Assembly: GCA_964342305.1 (NCBI GenBank)
Contig: CAYFGK010000010.1
Coordinates: forward strand, 19,310 to 83,309
Source: DT-110 sp964342305
Lineage (GTDB): Bacteria; Bacteroidota; Bacteroidia; Chitinophagales; Saprospiraceae
Reading direction: 5' to 3'
DNA length: 64,000 nt
Shown here one piece after another: positions 8,932-17,489 of this stretch. The notes beneath the pieces were generated by a model, which made no database searches, was not told the DNA's origin, and saw only the letters and a program-made list of their open reading frames with translations. Each line of letters opens with the position of its first letter. The first letter of the stretch is position 1. The translations under genes and the position numbers were made by a program.

Positions 8932-10260
8932 TTAGTTTTTCTGATTGTTGTTATTGTTGTTGCGGTTTCCCCGGTTTTTTGACCGGTTACCGCTGCGCTT
9001 GCCACCGCTTTTACCTCGGTTACTATCTCCCCCTTTACGATTCTCCTGTTTCCCATCTCCTCGCGACCGGTTTTGATTGCGGTTTCCCCGGTTTTTGCCT
9101 CGGCTGCGCTTTTTCTTTTTCTTACGACGCTTTTTCTCCTCCGGTAGTTCAATCTCACCGGTAACATCAGCAAATTGAATTTCCTCCTCCGGCTCTTCAA
9201 AGGTAATGGCTGCGCCGAACTGTGCGAAATCCTGAGGTTTCTCACCCTGTTTATTCATGTCCCGGATCTTTGACACGACCTCCACTTTCAGGGGGTATAC
9301 TTTGCCGCGACCACGCTCGTGGTCGTAGGCGTAGTACATGATGCCCTTAAAAATATCCGTCTTTAACAGAATGGCTGTTCCCGCATGGGTGTGGAGTTTA
9401 TCTGCCTGTTCGGGGAAGTTTTCGAGGGCCTCCATATAGGTATCGAGCTCGTAGTTCAGGCAGCATTTCAGGCGGCCGCATTGACCGGAAAGCTTGGCCT
9501 GATTGATAGCCAGGTTCTGGTAGCGGGCGGCGGAAGTAGATACTGATTTGAAATCGGTGAGCCAGGTCGAGCAACACAATTCCCGTCCACAAGAGCCGAT
9601 ACCGCCAATGCGGGCCGATTCCTGGCGGGCGCCGATCTGACGCATTTCGATCTTAATGCGGAATTCTTTGGCGTAGTGGCGGATCAATTCACGGAAATCG
9701 ACCCGGCCGTCGGCCGTGTAATAGAAAGTTGCCTTGCGTTTATCACCCTGGTATTCTACGTCGCCCACTTTCATCTCCAGGCCAAGGGTGCGGGCAATGG
9801 CCCGGGCGCGTACCATGGTGCTATGCTCCAGGCTGCGGGCTTCGGCCAGGCGCTCCATGTCGCGTTCGTTGGCTTTGCGGATCACCTCGTGCAGAACGTC
9901 GGCTTCCTTGGTTTTCTTCTTTTTTAGTTGCAGGCGTACCAAATCACCCGAGAGGGTGATATGGCCGATGTCAAAGCCATTACCGGTTTCTACCACCACC
10001 ACATCGCCGGTCTCAGCCTGGGCGTGATCGCGTTTGCGGTAAAAGCTTTTACGTGCCCCGTTCTTGAAGGAGACTTCCACAATATCGAAGGGGTCACTAT
10101 CCTGTATATTCATGCTCGACAACCAGTCGAACGTATTGAGGCGGTTACATCCGCCCGTTGCACAGCCACCATTGCTGCGGCAGCCGTTTGGCTTTCCATT
10201 ACTTCCTACAGTACATCCTGTACATCCCATTGGTATAGTATTTATGGTACCGAAACGCAT
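8932..10260 (-). CDS. ricT: PSP1-domain Fe-S regulatory protein RicT (YaaT-like)
   Basis: The 442-residue product contains the PSP1/RicT domain with the cysteine signature GSCGRELCC (C224, C229, C230) and GQCGRLKCCLNY (C261, C266, C267). In Bacillus, RicT with RicA and RicF forms a Fe-S complex that affects RNase Y-dependent mRNA maturation; that role here is by homology only. An N-terminal extension carries five more cysteines (C13, C16, C27, C33, C38) just before FDWLSSM, a pattern seen in Bacteroidota homologues. The C-terminal 70 or so residues are a low-complexity Lys/Arg/Asn/Gly tail, a plausible RNA-binding extension. It lies upstream of lpdA and downstream of holB. Confidence 0.9.
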   Translation of the reverse strand: MRFGTINTIPMGCTGCTVGSNGKPNGCRSNGGCATGGCNRLNTFDWLSSMNIQDSDPFDIVEVSFKNGARKSFYRKRDHAQAETGDVVVVETGNGFDIGHITLSGDLVRLQLKKKKTKEADVLHEVIRKANERDMERLAEARSLEHSTMVRARAIARTLGLEMKVGDVEYQGDKRKATFYYTADGRVDFRELIRHYAKEFRIKIEMRQIGARQESARIGGIGSCGRELCCSTWLTDFKSVSTSAARYQNLAINQAKLSGQCGRLKCCLNYELDTYMEALENFPEQADKLHTHAGTAILLKTDIFKGIMYYAYDHERGRGKVYPLKVEVVSKIRDMNKQGEKPQDFAQFGAAITFEEPEEEIQFADVTGEIELPEEKKRRKKKKKRSRGKNRGNRNQNRSRGDGKQENRKGGDSNRGKSGGKRSGNRSKNRGNRNNNNNNQKN

Positions 10261-10371
10261 GGCTTGGTTTATGCTTTCGCAAAAAAAGTAGCCGTTGGCT
10301 CTGCGTAAAGACGCCGAGTGCTATTTCCGGTACGTATAAGCGAAGGGCCTTTGCCCATTCGTCGTCATTAG

Positions 10372-11502
10372 CTAATGCGTGGCCACCATATCCGGATGCG
10401 TCCGCCGGATAAACTGATGGAGCTGAATGCCCACGTCTAAAAGCAATATTTTAGGGTTGGCATTCCGCTCAATATGGTAGTGGCAATCGGTCAGCAGGCG
10501 CACCATGTGCTCCAGCTGATCTGGTTCTAAAATGCCGGCCAATTTCAGGGCGGAAGCGCGTTCGGCTTCCTGCAATCGCAAGTCGGTCTGGCCGGTAACC
10601 TTATGAACGAGTAGCTCCCGCATAAAGTGCAAGGCGTAGAATAAAAAATGTTTTTGATTTTCGCGCCCCAGTTTGGCGAATTGTTCGGTCCATTTTACCA
10701 ACTCAACGCCGTTCCCCTTGTAGGCTTTTCGCATCCAGTCGAGAAAGAGCTCATCGTAGGCGTTCCCCTTTTCCTGGGCCAGTTGCAGGGCCGTGTTAAA
10801 GTTACCTTCGCTCAGGTGGGCGATGCTGGAAACGCGGTCACCCAGGTCGGGATGGATGCGTTGGAGACCCTGTATGACGTCCTGGTCAGATAGTTTAGGC
10901 ACCTTCACCAACTGGCAGCGCGAAAGGATCGTATTCAGGATGCGTTCGGCTGATTCAGCTATCAGGATGAAGTAGGTGTTAGCCGGCGGTTCTTCGATGA
11001 TCTTCAGCAAGCGGTTCCCTTCCTTAGCCAGGTATTCCGGCATCCAGATGACCATGACTTTCGCATCGGCCTCAAAGGTTTTGAGGCTGAGTTTCTTGAT
11101 GATGGCAACACACTCCTCTTTGGTGATATTTCCCTGGCGATTTTCGGCGCCGATATGCTGTAACCAGTCATTGACGTTCAGGTATGGGTTCTGACCGATC
11201 GCATCCCGCCACTCGCGTAGATACTGGTCGCTGGTCGCTTTGCTGCCGACCGTTGGATAGGAAAAGTGAAGATCGGGGTGGGCCAATTTTTGGATCTTAC
11301 GGCAGTGGGCACAGGTGCCACACGCATCATCCGGGGACCGGTCTTCGCACATAAGGAATTGTGCATATGCCAGTGCCAGTGCCAACTGTCCGCTACCTTC
11401 GGGGCCTAGCAACAGCAGGGCGTGGGGCATGCGATCGTGTAAGACCAATTGCCGTAGAGTATGTTGGGTAGCCGTTTGGCCGATGATGTCATTAAATTGC
11501 AT
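10372..11502 (-). CDS. holB: DNA polymerase III delta' subunit (clamp loader)
   Basis: This subunit of the clamp-loader AAA+ assembly helps place the sliding clamp on DNA. The start at 11502 (MQFNDIIGQ) is chosen over an upstream in-frame ATG at 11547 because the family begins there; this gives about 376 residues. The P-loop position is degenerate (GPEGSGQLAL, lacking the GKT), as in other delta' subunits. A zinc-binding cysteine set (MCEDRSPDDACGTCAHC) and the SRC arginine-finger motif (ILSRCQ) are present. It lies just downstream of gpx on the same strand. Confidence 0.92.
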   Translation of the reverse strand: MQFNDIIGQTATQHTLRQLVLHDRMPHALLLLGPEGSGQLALALAYAQFLMCEDRSPDDACGTCAHCRKIQKLAHPDLHFSYPTVGSKATSDQYLREWRDAIGQNPYLNVNDWLQHIGAENRQGNITKEECVAIIKKLSLKTFEADAKVMVIWMPEYLAKEGNRLLKIIEEPPANTYFILIAESAERILNTILSRCQLVKVPKLSDQDVIQGLQRIHPDLGDRVSSIAHLSEGNFNTALQLAQEKGNAYDELFLDWMRKAYKGNGVELVKWTEQFAKLGRENQKHFLFYALHFMRELLVHKVTGQTDLRLQEAERASALKLAGILEPDQLEHMVRLLTDCHYHIERNANPKILLLDVGIQLHQFIRRTHPDMVATH

Positions 11503-11547
11503 ATGCCTGTTCGTTCGTTGGTTACCCGATCCGGGCGACAACTTCAA

Positions 11548-12027
11548 TCAGGATACATTCAACCAATCGAGAATCTGATCATCGAAAGGACTCACCGAGG
11601 AAGGAAGGCTTTTGACCAATTGTCCCTGTTCGTCTAGCAGGAACTTGTGGAAATTCCAGGTTACCGTACTGTCCAGCTGCCCGTTCCGGCTTTTTTGCGA
11701 AAGCCAGTTATATAAAGGATGCTGCCGGGTTCCGGTGACTTCTATTTTAGCAGCCATGGGGAACGTCACCCCATAGTTGGTCGTGCAAAACGACTGAATT
11801 TCCTGATTCGTACCGGGTTCTTGCCCGCCAAAATTATTGGCCGGAAAACCCACTATGACCAATTGGTCCTGGTATGTTTCGTATAGCTCCTGCAACTGGG
11901 CATACTGTGGTGTAAATCCGCAGCGAGAAGCAACATTAACGATCATTATCTTCTTACCGGCAAAGCCGGAAAAATCTATCTGCTGATTTGCGATTCCTTC
12001 AACGGTGAATGTATGAATGCTATTCAC
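11548..12027 (-). CDS. Glutathione peroxidase family thiol peroxidase
   Basis: The 159-residue product is a cysteine-type GPx homologue that reduces hydroperoxides, probably with thioredoxin as donor as in most bacterial members. The catalytic tetrad is present: peroxidatic C36 in NVASRCGFTPQ, Q69 in FPANNFGGQEPG, and W124/N125 in TVTWNFHKF. There is no signal peptide, so it should act in the cytoplasm. It is transcribed toward holB, with 45 bp between its stop and the preferred holB start. Confidence 0.93.
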   Translation of the reverse strand: MNSIHTFTVEGIANQQIDFSGFAGKKIMIVNVASRCGFTPQYAQLQELYETYQDQLVIVGFPANNFGGQEPGTNQEIQSFCTTNYGVTFPMAAKIEVTGTRQHPLYNWLSQKSRNGQLDSTVTWNFHKFLLDEQGQLVKSLPSSVSPFDDQILDWLNVS

Positions 12028-12068
12028 TGATTCTTCAATATCGACAATTCAAGTCAAAAATAAGCAAT

Positions 12069-12120
12069 TATACCGACAACAACCTGGTTTGGAGTGCCAA
12101 ACGGATGCGTGTCGGGTATA
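12069..12120. repeat. Shortened copy of the TATACCG palindromic element (copy D)
   Basis: This 52-bp stretch lies in the 288-bp divergent gap between gpx and the PTPS gene. It begins TATACCGACAAC, contains TGGTTTGGAGTGCCAAAC and ends TGTCGGGTATA. The left end and the TGGTTTGGAGT..CCAAAC core match the element at 63827, while the centre is deleted and diverged. Both ends are kept as an imperfect inverted repeat (TATACCGACA against TATACCCGACA). The rest of the gap shows nothing I recognise beyond presumed divergent promoters. Confidence 0.6.
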
Positions 12121-12315
12121 TGGAAACGGTGAGGAGAGGTGGGGATCGCCTTTTGGGCCTTTTTGCAGGCAATTCCACGCCCTGGCCCACACTTTTGGTA
12201 GGGTTTTTACCCAAAGAGCCAAGTGAACTTGCTGGTTATCTACGGGCGATGACAACCATTCAGGGGTCCCCGTGTTTTGGTTTTGAATTACCAACTCATT
12301 AATGCTACCACGAAT

Positions 12316-12723
12316 ATGAGAATTGCTGCGTTCCGACGGGCCCACTTCAATGCGGCTCACCGCCTGTTCAACCCCGATTGGTCCGACGAGAAAAACCAGG
12401 AGGTCTTTGGCCCCTGCAGTAATCCCAATTATCACGGACACAACTACGAGCTGGAGGTTAAAGTGGCAGGAGAAGTTGATCCGCAGACTGGTTACCTAAT
12501 CGATTTAAAATCGTTAAAAGACCTGATCAAGGAGCAGGTCGAAGACCGTTTTGATCACAAAAACCTGAATGTTGATACGGTAGAGTTTGCAAATCTTAAT
12601 CCTACAGCTGAACACATCTGCTATGTCATCTGGACCATTTTGCGAAAGCATCTGGATGAGCGGTATGACTTGACCGTACGCCTTTTTGAAACACCGCGTA
12701 ACTACGTGGAATACCCGGCCTGA
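12316..12723 (+). CDS. 6-pyruvoyl-tetrahydropterin synthase / 6-carboxytetrahydropterin synthase family protein
   Basis: The 135-residue protein (start at 12316, MRIAAFRRAHFNAAH) belongs to the PTPS/QueD family, which converts 7,8-dihydroneopterin triphosphate to pterin products. Zinc ligands are H15, H40 and H42 (HGH), with catalytic C34 and a D80-H81 pair (FDHKNLN), followed by PTAEH and ETPRNYVEY. The spacing is C-x5-HGH (CSNPNYHGH), as in eukaryotic-type PTPS, rather than the shorter Cx3HGH of classical QueD, so the physiological product is open. No queuosine genes (queC, queE, queF) are adjacent. Its stop abuts that of the convergent downstream gene. Confidence 0.88.
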   Translation: MRIAAFRRAHFNAAHRLFNPDWSDEKNQEVFGPCSNPNYHGHNYELEVKVAGEVDPQTGYLIDLKSLKDLIKEQVEDRFDHKNLNVDTVEFANLNPTAEHICYVIWTILRKHLDERYDLTVRLFETPRNYVEYPA

Positions 12724-13461
12724 TCAGGGGCGAAGTCCCCGCTTACCTAAGCGAAGGGTCCGAAGGATGCCGTATTCGTGATTGACGAGGCTCACCAGAT
12801 AGATACCGTCGGGTAGATTGTAAACGGGGTAGCGTTTGCCCTCGGTTGCACGAAAACTTGCCACCCGGCGACCGATCATATTGGTGATCACTACCTCATC
12901 TACATACTGGGAAGAGGTAAGCTCGAAGAAGCTGGTAGCTGGGTTGGGGTACATGCGCAAACCTGGTTTCAGCCATTCCTGAATATTAGTTACAGTTGCC
13001 TGGCGTACGTCGGGAAGGTAAACGATGGTTTCGATAATATCGTCGGGCGAATCGGCCAATGCCAGATCTAATTCGATACGACCACTGCCAGGCGTGTTGT
13101 TGGGCAGTACGTACAGAATCATTTGCAGGGAACTGTCGGGAGGTAAAATGACAGGTGCATTAACCCCAAGGTTGTCGTCAATATTGGAACTTACGATAGG
13201 GATGTAGCATTCCACATTATCACAGACTTGCGTATCCCATTCCCCGGGCTTGTCGAGTTCAAGCCGGGTCCATTTCAGGCGCACCGTATCGTCAGAGGTA
13301 TTCGTGATCTTCGTTTTCAATTCCAGGTCTAGGAAACTGTCGGACAGATCGACCTCAAAAACAGAGTCAACAGAGGTTTGCTCAACCAGGATCTGCCCCG
13401 TCAGGGGCCCGGCAAGGCAAAAGAAAAGAGCAGAAAATAAAATGAGTATACGATGCTGCAT
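12724..13461 (-). CDS. Secreted protein with T9SS type A sorting domain
   Basis: The 245-residue product has a signal peptide (MQHRILILFSALFFCLAG, cleavage near LTGQ), a beta-rich middle of about 140 residues with no family I recognise, and a C-terminal T9SS type A domain: GLRMYPNPATSFFELTS, VVITNMIGRRV, and LPDGIYLVSLVN. Such domains direct export through the type IX system and are normally removed at the cell surface. The middle region looks like a CARDB or DUF-type immunoglobulin fold but the function is unknown. It converges on the PTPS gene with no spacer. Confidence 0.85.
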   Translation of the reverse strand: MQHRILILFSALFFCLAGPLTGQILVEQTSVDSVFEVDLSDSFLDLELKTKITNTSDDTVRLKWTRLELDKPGEWDTQVCDNVECYIPIVSSNIDDNLGVNAPVILPPDSSLQMILYVLPNNTPGSGRIELDLALADSPDDIIETIVYLPDVRQATVTNIQEWLKPGLRMYPNPATSFFELTSSQYVDEVVITNMIGRRVASFRATEGKRYPVYNLPDGIYLVSLVNHEYGILRTLRLGKRGLRP

Positions 13462-13824
13462 AAGCCTGGTTCATTGGGATGCGCATTGGGGACGCAATAC
13501 ATGGTAAAATACGGGCAACAACTGGTAAACGCAATGCCAATGTCCGGATTAATGATTCTTTAACCACTAACCTCCCGAACTTAGTTGGTTTCCAAACTAT
13601 ATACTGTAAAAAACGAGAAAACGTTTCGTGTCTTCCCCGTAAAATACTACCCGGAAAAGGGTAATCTCCAATCTTATCCGCAGTATTGCAGTGTGAAGGG
13701 TTGTAGCTGATGTCGTCCTGCCTAAAAGGGATTATGTCCTGATTCGGACACCAATTCAATTTTCGTTAGCTTTAATTTGACCATAGTCTTTTGCCGAAAG
13801 GTACACCAACCACAACTCATTCCT
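13462..13824. other. Divergent intergenic region without genes
   Basis: This 363-bp gap separates the divergent T9SS protein and the FAD oxidoreductase gene and should hold both promoters. An AT-rich stretch with TATATACTGTAAAAAACG lies near 13600 and a TTTAATTTGACC box near 13771; the second partly resembles the Bacteroidota -7 element TAnnTTTG, but no matching -33 TTG is at the right distance. I see no RNA gene or strong hairpin. Confidence 0.4.
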
Positions 13825-15174
13825 ATGCACATTGTAATTTTGGGAAATGGTGTGAGCGGTATTACTGCTGCTCGTTTCATTCGCAAAAAAAGTGATCACG
13901 CGATCACCGTTATTTCCGGGGAATCCGATGCTTTTTTTTCCCGTACTGCTCTCATGTACATCTATATGGGGCATATGCGCCTGGAGGATACGCAGCCCTA
14001 CGAGCCGTTTTTCTGGGAGAAAAACCGCATTGACCTGAAGCGGGCCTGGATCGAAGATGTCGATTTCGATCAGAAAACGCTCCGCAGCAGCACCGGTGAA
14101 GAGATTGCCTACGATAAGCTGATACTGGCCACCGGGTCGGCTCCCAACAAATTTGGTTGGCCCGGGCAGGACCTCAAGCGGGTGAGCGGACTGTACACAC
14201 TCCAGGATCTCGAGCAGATGGAGGAAGGCAGTAAAGAGCTGGAACGGGCCGTGATCGTTGGGGGCGGTCTGATCGGTATCGAAATGGGCGAAATGTTCCA
14301 TTCCCGGGATATTCCGGTCACTTTTTTAGTCCGGGAGGATAGCTATTGGAATAATGTGCTGCCACCCGAAGAATCGGAGATGGTAAATCGCCACCTGCGT
14401 GAACACGGTTTTGATCTGCGCCTTTCTACGGAGTTAAAAGAGATCGAGGATGATGGCTCCGGTCAGGCCTGTGCCGTGGTAACTAATTCCGGAGATCGCA
14501 TACCTTGTGGATACGTTGGTCTCACGGCCGGCGTTCATCCCAATATTTCCTTTCTAAAGGATACCGGGCTGGACACGCAGAAGGGGATCCTGGTCAATGA
14601 ACATCTGGAGACGAATATTCCCGATGTATATGCCATCGGCGATTGTGCCCAGATGCGTGAGCCAAAGCCAGGCCGCAAACCCATTGAGGCGGTTTGGTAC
14701 ACGGGGCGTATGATGGGCGAAGTGGTAGCGTATAATGCGACGGGTACGCCGACCGCCTATGATCCGGGGATTTGGTTCAACTCGGCTAAGTTTTTAGACA
14801 TTGAGTATCAGGTGTACGGCGATGTGCAAGCCAACGCTCCCGATGACCACCTATCCCTCTACTGGGAACATCCGGATGGCCGAAAAAGCATTCGTCTGGT
14901 CTACCATCGGGAGGAAGGACACGTGCTGGGATTCAATCTCATGGGCATACGGTACCGGCATGAAGTGTGTGAGCAATGGCTGGCCCGGCGAACACATATA
15001 GAAGAGGTATTGCAGAATCTGGGCATCGCGAATTTTGATCCCGAGTTTTATAAGCAATACGAGCAGGAGGTAGTTGATCAGTACAACCAGCAAACGGGAT
15101 CATCCCTGCGCTTACGCAAAAAACGAAGTCTGCGTCACGCCCTGCGATTCCTTTCCCAAACAGCATCCCGTTAA
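13825..15174 (+). CDS. NAD(P)/FAD-dependent oxidoreductase (pyridine nucleotide-disulfide oxidoreductase fold)
   Basis: The 449-residue protein starts at ATG 13825 (MHIVILGNGVSGITAARFI), where the FAD Rossmann motif GNGVSG begins. ATGSAPN, a second nucleotide-binding loop VGGGLIGIEMGE and YAIGDCAQM follow. No redox-active CxxC or CxxxxC is visible, so it looks like an NADH-oxidase or ferredoxin-reductase type rather than a disulfide reductase. The C-terminal 70 residues after the reductase core are not a domain I recognise, ending in a basic tail. It lies 23 bp upstream of a membrane [4Fe-4S] protein, and the two very likely form one redox unit passing electrons between NAD(P)H and the membrane ferredoxin domain. 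Confidence 0.85.
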   Translation: MHIVILGNGVSGITAARFIRKKSDHAITVISGESDAFFSRTALMYIYMGHMRLEDTQPYEPFFWEKNRIDLKRAWIEDVDFDQKTLRSSTGEEIAYDKLILATGSAPNKFGWPGQDLKRVSGLYTLQDLEQMEEGSKELERAVIVGGGLIGIEMGEMFHSRDIPVTFLVREDSYWNNVLPPEESEMVNRHLREHGFDLRLSTELKEIEDDGSGQACAVVTNSGDRIPCGYVGLTAGVHPNISFLKDTGLDTQKGILVNEHLETNIPDVYAIGDCAQMREPKPGRKPIEAVWYTGRMMGEVVAYNATGTPTAYDPGIWFNSAKFLDIEYQVYGDVQANAPDDHLSLYWEHPDGRKSIRLVYHREEGHVLGFNLMGIRYRHEVCEQWLARRTHIEEVLQNLGIANFDPEFYKQYEQEVVDQYNQQTGSSLRLRKKRSLRHALRFLSQTASR

Positions 15175-15197
15175 TCGATACGAAACACACAAGAGTT

Positions 15198-17180
15198 ATG
15201 CACCTTTTACAAAAAACAGGATTGGGGCTTTTCTGCCTGGGACTATTGTTCTTTACCATTACCCTGGGGCTTGACCGGTACCGGCTCAACGAAGATTCCC
15301 TGCGCGTCGATAGTGAATACCACCGGGAAGCCATTTTGCAGATCGCTCAGGAGGAGGGCGTATACGATAAGGCTTATGCTTCCAGCTTTGCTTTTGCACC
15401 AGCCCTGAAGGATGTGATAAAAGAGGCTCAGTACTACCTGGAACAACAGGTCAATGTCAACGGCCTGCCGGAGGGTATTGAAGATGAATGGAGTTATAAA
15501 CTGGGTGACTGGAAGGTCAAAGATTACGTGTTGAACACAACCAAGGCCTCAGCTATCGGTCCCGTTTCGGGTAACCCATGGCTGTTCTTTTTGCTGACAA
15601 TAGGATTGGCGGTATTTGGTGGCCTGCTGTATATTATTCCTGCCTTCAATCTGATACCGGGCATTAAGCACGACCGTATATACCATTCTTCCATGATGCG
15701 GGGCCTCAGAGTATCGTTGCGTGGCTTTTTCCTGGGGGCTACGATTCTGGGTATTCTTGGTTATGGCTTTTTTTACATGGGTAAAAGCTATTTTTGGCCC
15801 TTTGTCACGGCCGTCATTGGCGGGCTGATCATTGCATTGGTCATTTATGTGAACCGCATCGGGCGTAAAGACCCGCGTTCGGCTTCACCCACACTTACGG
15901 GTTGGCTGGGACTGGGTACGGGGTTATACCTGATCGGGTTTTACGTGCTGTTGTACTGGATGCCCCAACACATTACGGCCTGGATGCTAATGGCTGACCC
16001 CCTGAGCGAAAGTCTTAGCGGTAACCCTGCCAGTCAATGGTTTGTGTATGGTCTGTTGTACACCCTGGTTATGCTGGTGATGGGGATTCGGATGGCCACC
16101 AAATACATGCACAATCGTTACCAGTTGATCCGCACGGGATCGGTCGTGTTTTTCCAGCTTGGTTTTGCTTTCCTGCTGCCCGAGATTCTGGTGCGGTTGA
16201 ACTACCCGTACTACGACTTTAAGAATATCTGGCCGCTCAACTATACCTTCTTCTTTGATTACAATCTCAATAACCTGATTTCCAGCGGTGGCCTGGGTAT
16301 TTTCATGCTGGGGTGGGGGATTGCTTTGATCGTCATTGGAGTTCCGTTGATAACCTACTTTTACGGTAAGCGATGGTATTGCTCGTGGGTATGCGGGTGT
16401 GGAGGTCTGGCGGAAACCCTGGGCGATCCCTACCGGCAATTATCTGATAAAAGTCTGGTCGCCTGGCAGTACGAACGCTGGATCATCCACGGGGTATTGG
16501 TGTTTGCGGTAATTATGACGATGGGTGTGCTGTACAGTTATTTGCCGGCCGGGGGGGGCTGGTTTAACCAGCGAGTGTTTTTGGGGTTGATGATCGTGCT
16601 ATTGTCGGGGTCCATGACGTACGTCTGGCAACGCTGGAAGAAGGGTAAGGTAGACATCTCGGGGCTCGGCCTCAAAGTGGGTTGGGGAGTAACGCTGGCC
16701 CTGGTGGGTATTTCGGCTTACCATTTGGTGGCGGGCGACGGTCAGTTTTTATTTATGAATTCGGGCACTACGCGCCAGTGGTACGGTTTCCTGATCGGAT
16801 CGGCCTTTGCGGGGGTGGTTGGTACGGGTTTTTATCCCCTTATGGGGAACCGGGTCTGGTGTCGGTTCGGCTGTCCGCTGGCTGCCTATCTGGGATTAGT
16901 CCAACGTTTCAAATCACGCTTCCGGATCACGACCAACGGTGGTCAGTGCATTTCTTGTGGCAACTGTTCTACTTACTGTGAAATGGGGATCGATGTACGG
17001 CATTACGCCCAACGGGGCCAGAATATCGTTCGCTCATCCTGTGTGGGCTGTGGCGTTTGTGCGGCGGTTTGTCCGCGCGGGGTGCTGCGTCTGGAGAACA
17101 GTAGTATGGATATCGATACCCGGACGGATGAACTCCGGACTTTGCAGGTGACGGATAAGGGGGTGTCGCTGCCGATGTGA
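15198..17180 (+). CDS. Polytopic membrane protein with two C-terminal [4Fe-4S] clusters (NapH-like)
   Basis: The 660-residue product has a first membrane helix, a periplasm-sized loop, then about ten membrane segments. Cysteine motifs at the membrane face (WYCSWVCGCGG and VWCRFGCPLAA) resemble NapH/NosR/CcoG-type membrane ferredoxins. The C-terminus carries two standard CxxCxxCxxxC sites (CISCGNCSTYC and CVGCGVCAAVCP), enough for two [4Fe-4S] clusters. It follows the FAD oxidoreductase by 23 bp. The likely role is transmembrane electron transfer between NAD(P)H and a quinone or periplasmic partner; the true partner is not evident. It is longer than NapH (about 290 residues) because of the extra N-terminal membrane half. 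Confidence 0.85.
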   Translation: MHLLQKTGLGLFCLGLLFFTITLGLDRYRLNEDSLRVDSEYHREAILQIAQEEGVYDKAYASSFAFAPALKDVIKEAQYYLEQQVNVNGLPEGIEDEWSYKLGDWKVKDYVLNTTKASAIGPVSGNPWLFFLLTIGLAVFGGLLYIIPAFNLIPGIKHDRIYHSSMMRGLRVSLRGFFLGATILGILGYGFFYMGKSYFWPFVTAVIGGLIIALVIYVNRIGRKDPRSASPTLTGWLGLGTGLYLIGFYVLLYWMPQHITAWMLMADPLSESLSGNPASQWFVYGLLYTLVMLVMGIRMATKYMHNRYQLIRTGSVVFFQLGFAFLLPEILVRLNYPYYDFKNIWPLNYTFFFDYNLNNLISSGGLGIFMLGWGIALIVIGVPLITYFYGKRWYCSWVCGCGGLAETLGDPYRQLSDKSLVAWQYERWIIHGVLVFAVIMTMGVLYSYLPAGGGWFNQRVFLGLMIVLLSGSMTYVWQRWKKGKVDISGLGLKVGWGVTLALVGISAYHLVAGDGQFLFMNSGTTRQWYGFLIGSAFAGVVGTGFYPLMGNRVWCRFGCPLAAYLGLVQRFKSRFRITTNGGQCISCGNCSTYCEMGIDVRHYAQRGQNIVRSSCVGCGVCAAVCPRGVLRLENSSMDIDTRTDELRTLQVTDKGVSLPM

Positions 17181-17338
17181 TTTGACGGTCCAAGGTTCAA
17201 GGTCCACGGTCCACGGCATACGGTTCACGGAATGAACTGGGGAATTGGATAGGCCTGATTTGACCACTCAAACCCCAAACCTCAGACCCCAGACCTCAAA
17301 CCTCACACCTCACACCTCACACCTCACACCTCACACCT
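17181..17338. repeat. GGTCCACGG and CTCACAC tandem repeat region
   Basis: This begins the 309-bp gap between convergent genes. After the upstream stop come GGTCCAAGGTTCAAGG-type and GGTCCACGGTCCACGG repeats (about 17186-17230), then a stretch of degenerate 7-bp units (CTCAAAC, CTCAGAC) from about 17262 that ends in five perfect tandem CTCACAC units (17302-17336). The same motifs appear at 7324-7494 and 36648-36726, also between convergent genes. The units have no spacers of CRISPR type. The remainder of the gap holds the terminator listed next and about 85 bp with no recognisable feature. Confidence 0.75.
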
Positions 17339-17346
17339 GATTCAGT

Positions 17347-17404
17347 TTTGCCGAAAGGCAAAAAAGAGAGGCTGACATCCATCGCGGGAAGTCAGCCTCT
17401 TTTA
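17347..17404. terminator. Bidirectional rho-independent terminator pair
   Basis: Two hairpins lie side by side. The first is TTTTGCC-GAAA-GGCAAAA (17347-17362), a GAAA-tetraloop hairpin also found at 25528 and, reverse-complemented, at 56312. The second has a 10-bp stem AGAGGCTGAC/GTCAGCCTCT (17367-17376 with 17391-17400), followed by TTTT on the plus strand and a run of T on the minus strand. It sits downstream of both the membrane ferredoxin gene and the sigma-factor gene and can serve both. Confidence 0.8.
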
Positions 17405-17489
17405 AAAACAACCGTAATAGTTAATTAGTCGTAAGCAGTAGTCACGATACTGCTCATAGGATTATAATGCTGGGGTAATTGTAGATGTA

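Noticed and set aside
13756..14301. 181-codon minus-strand frame
   Set aside because: It lies antisense to the FAD oxidoreductase, whose nucleotide-binding motifs are clear on the plus strand.
17302..17336. CTCACAC tandem units as a possible CRISPR array
   Set aside because: The 7-bp units follow each other with no unique spacers, and no cas genes are present.
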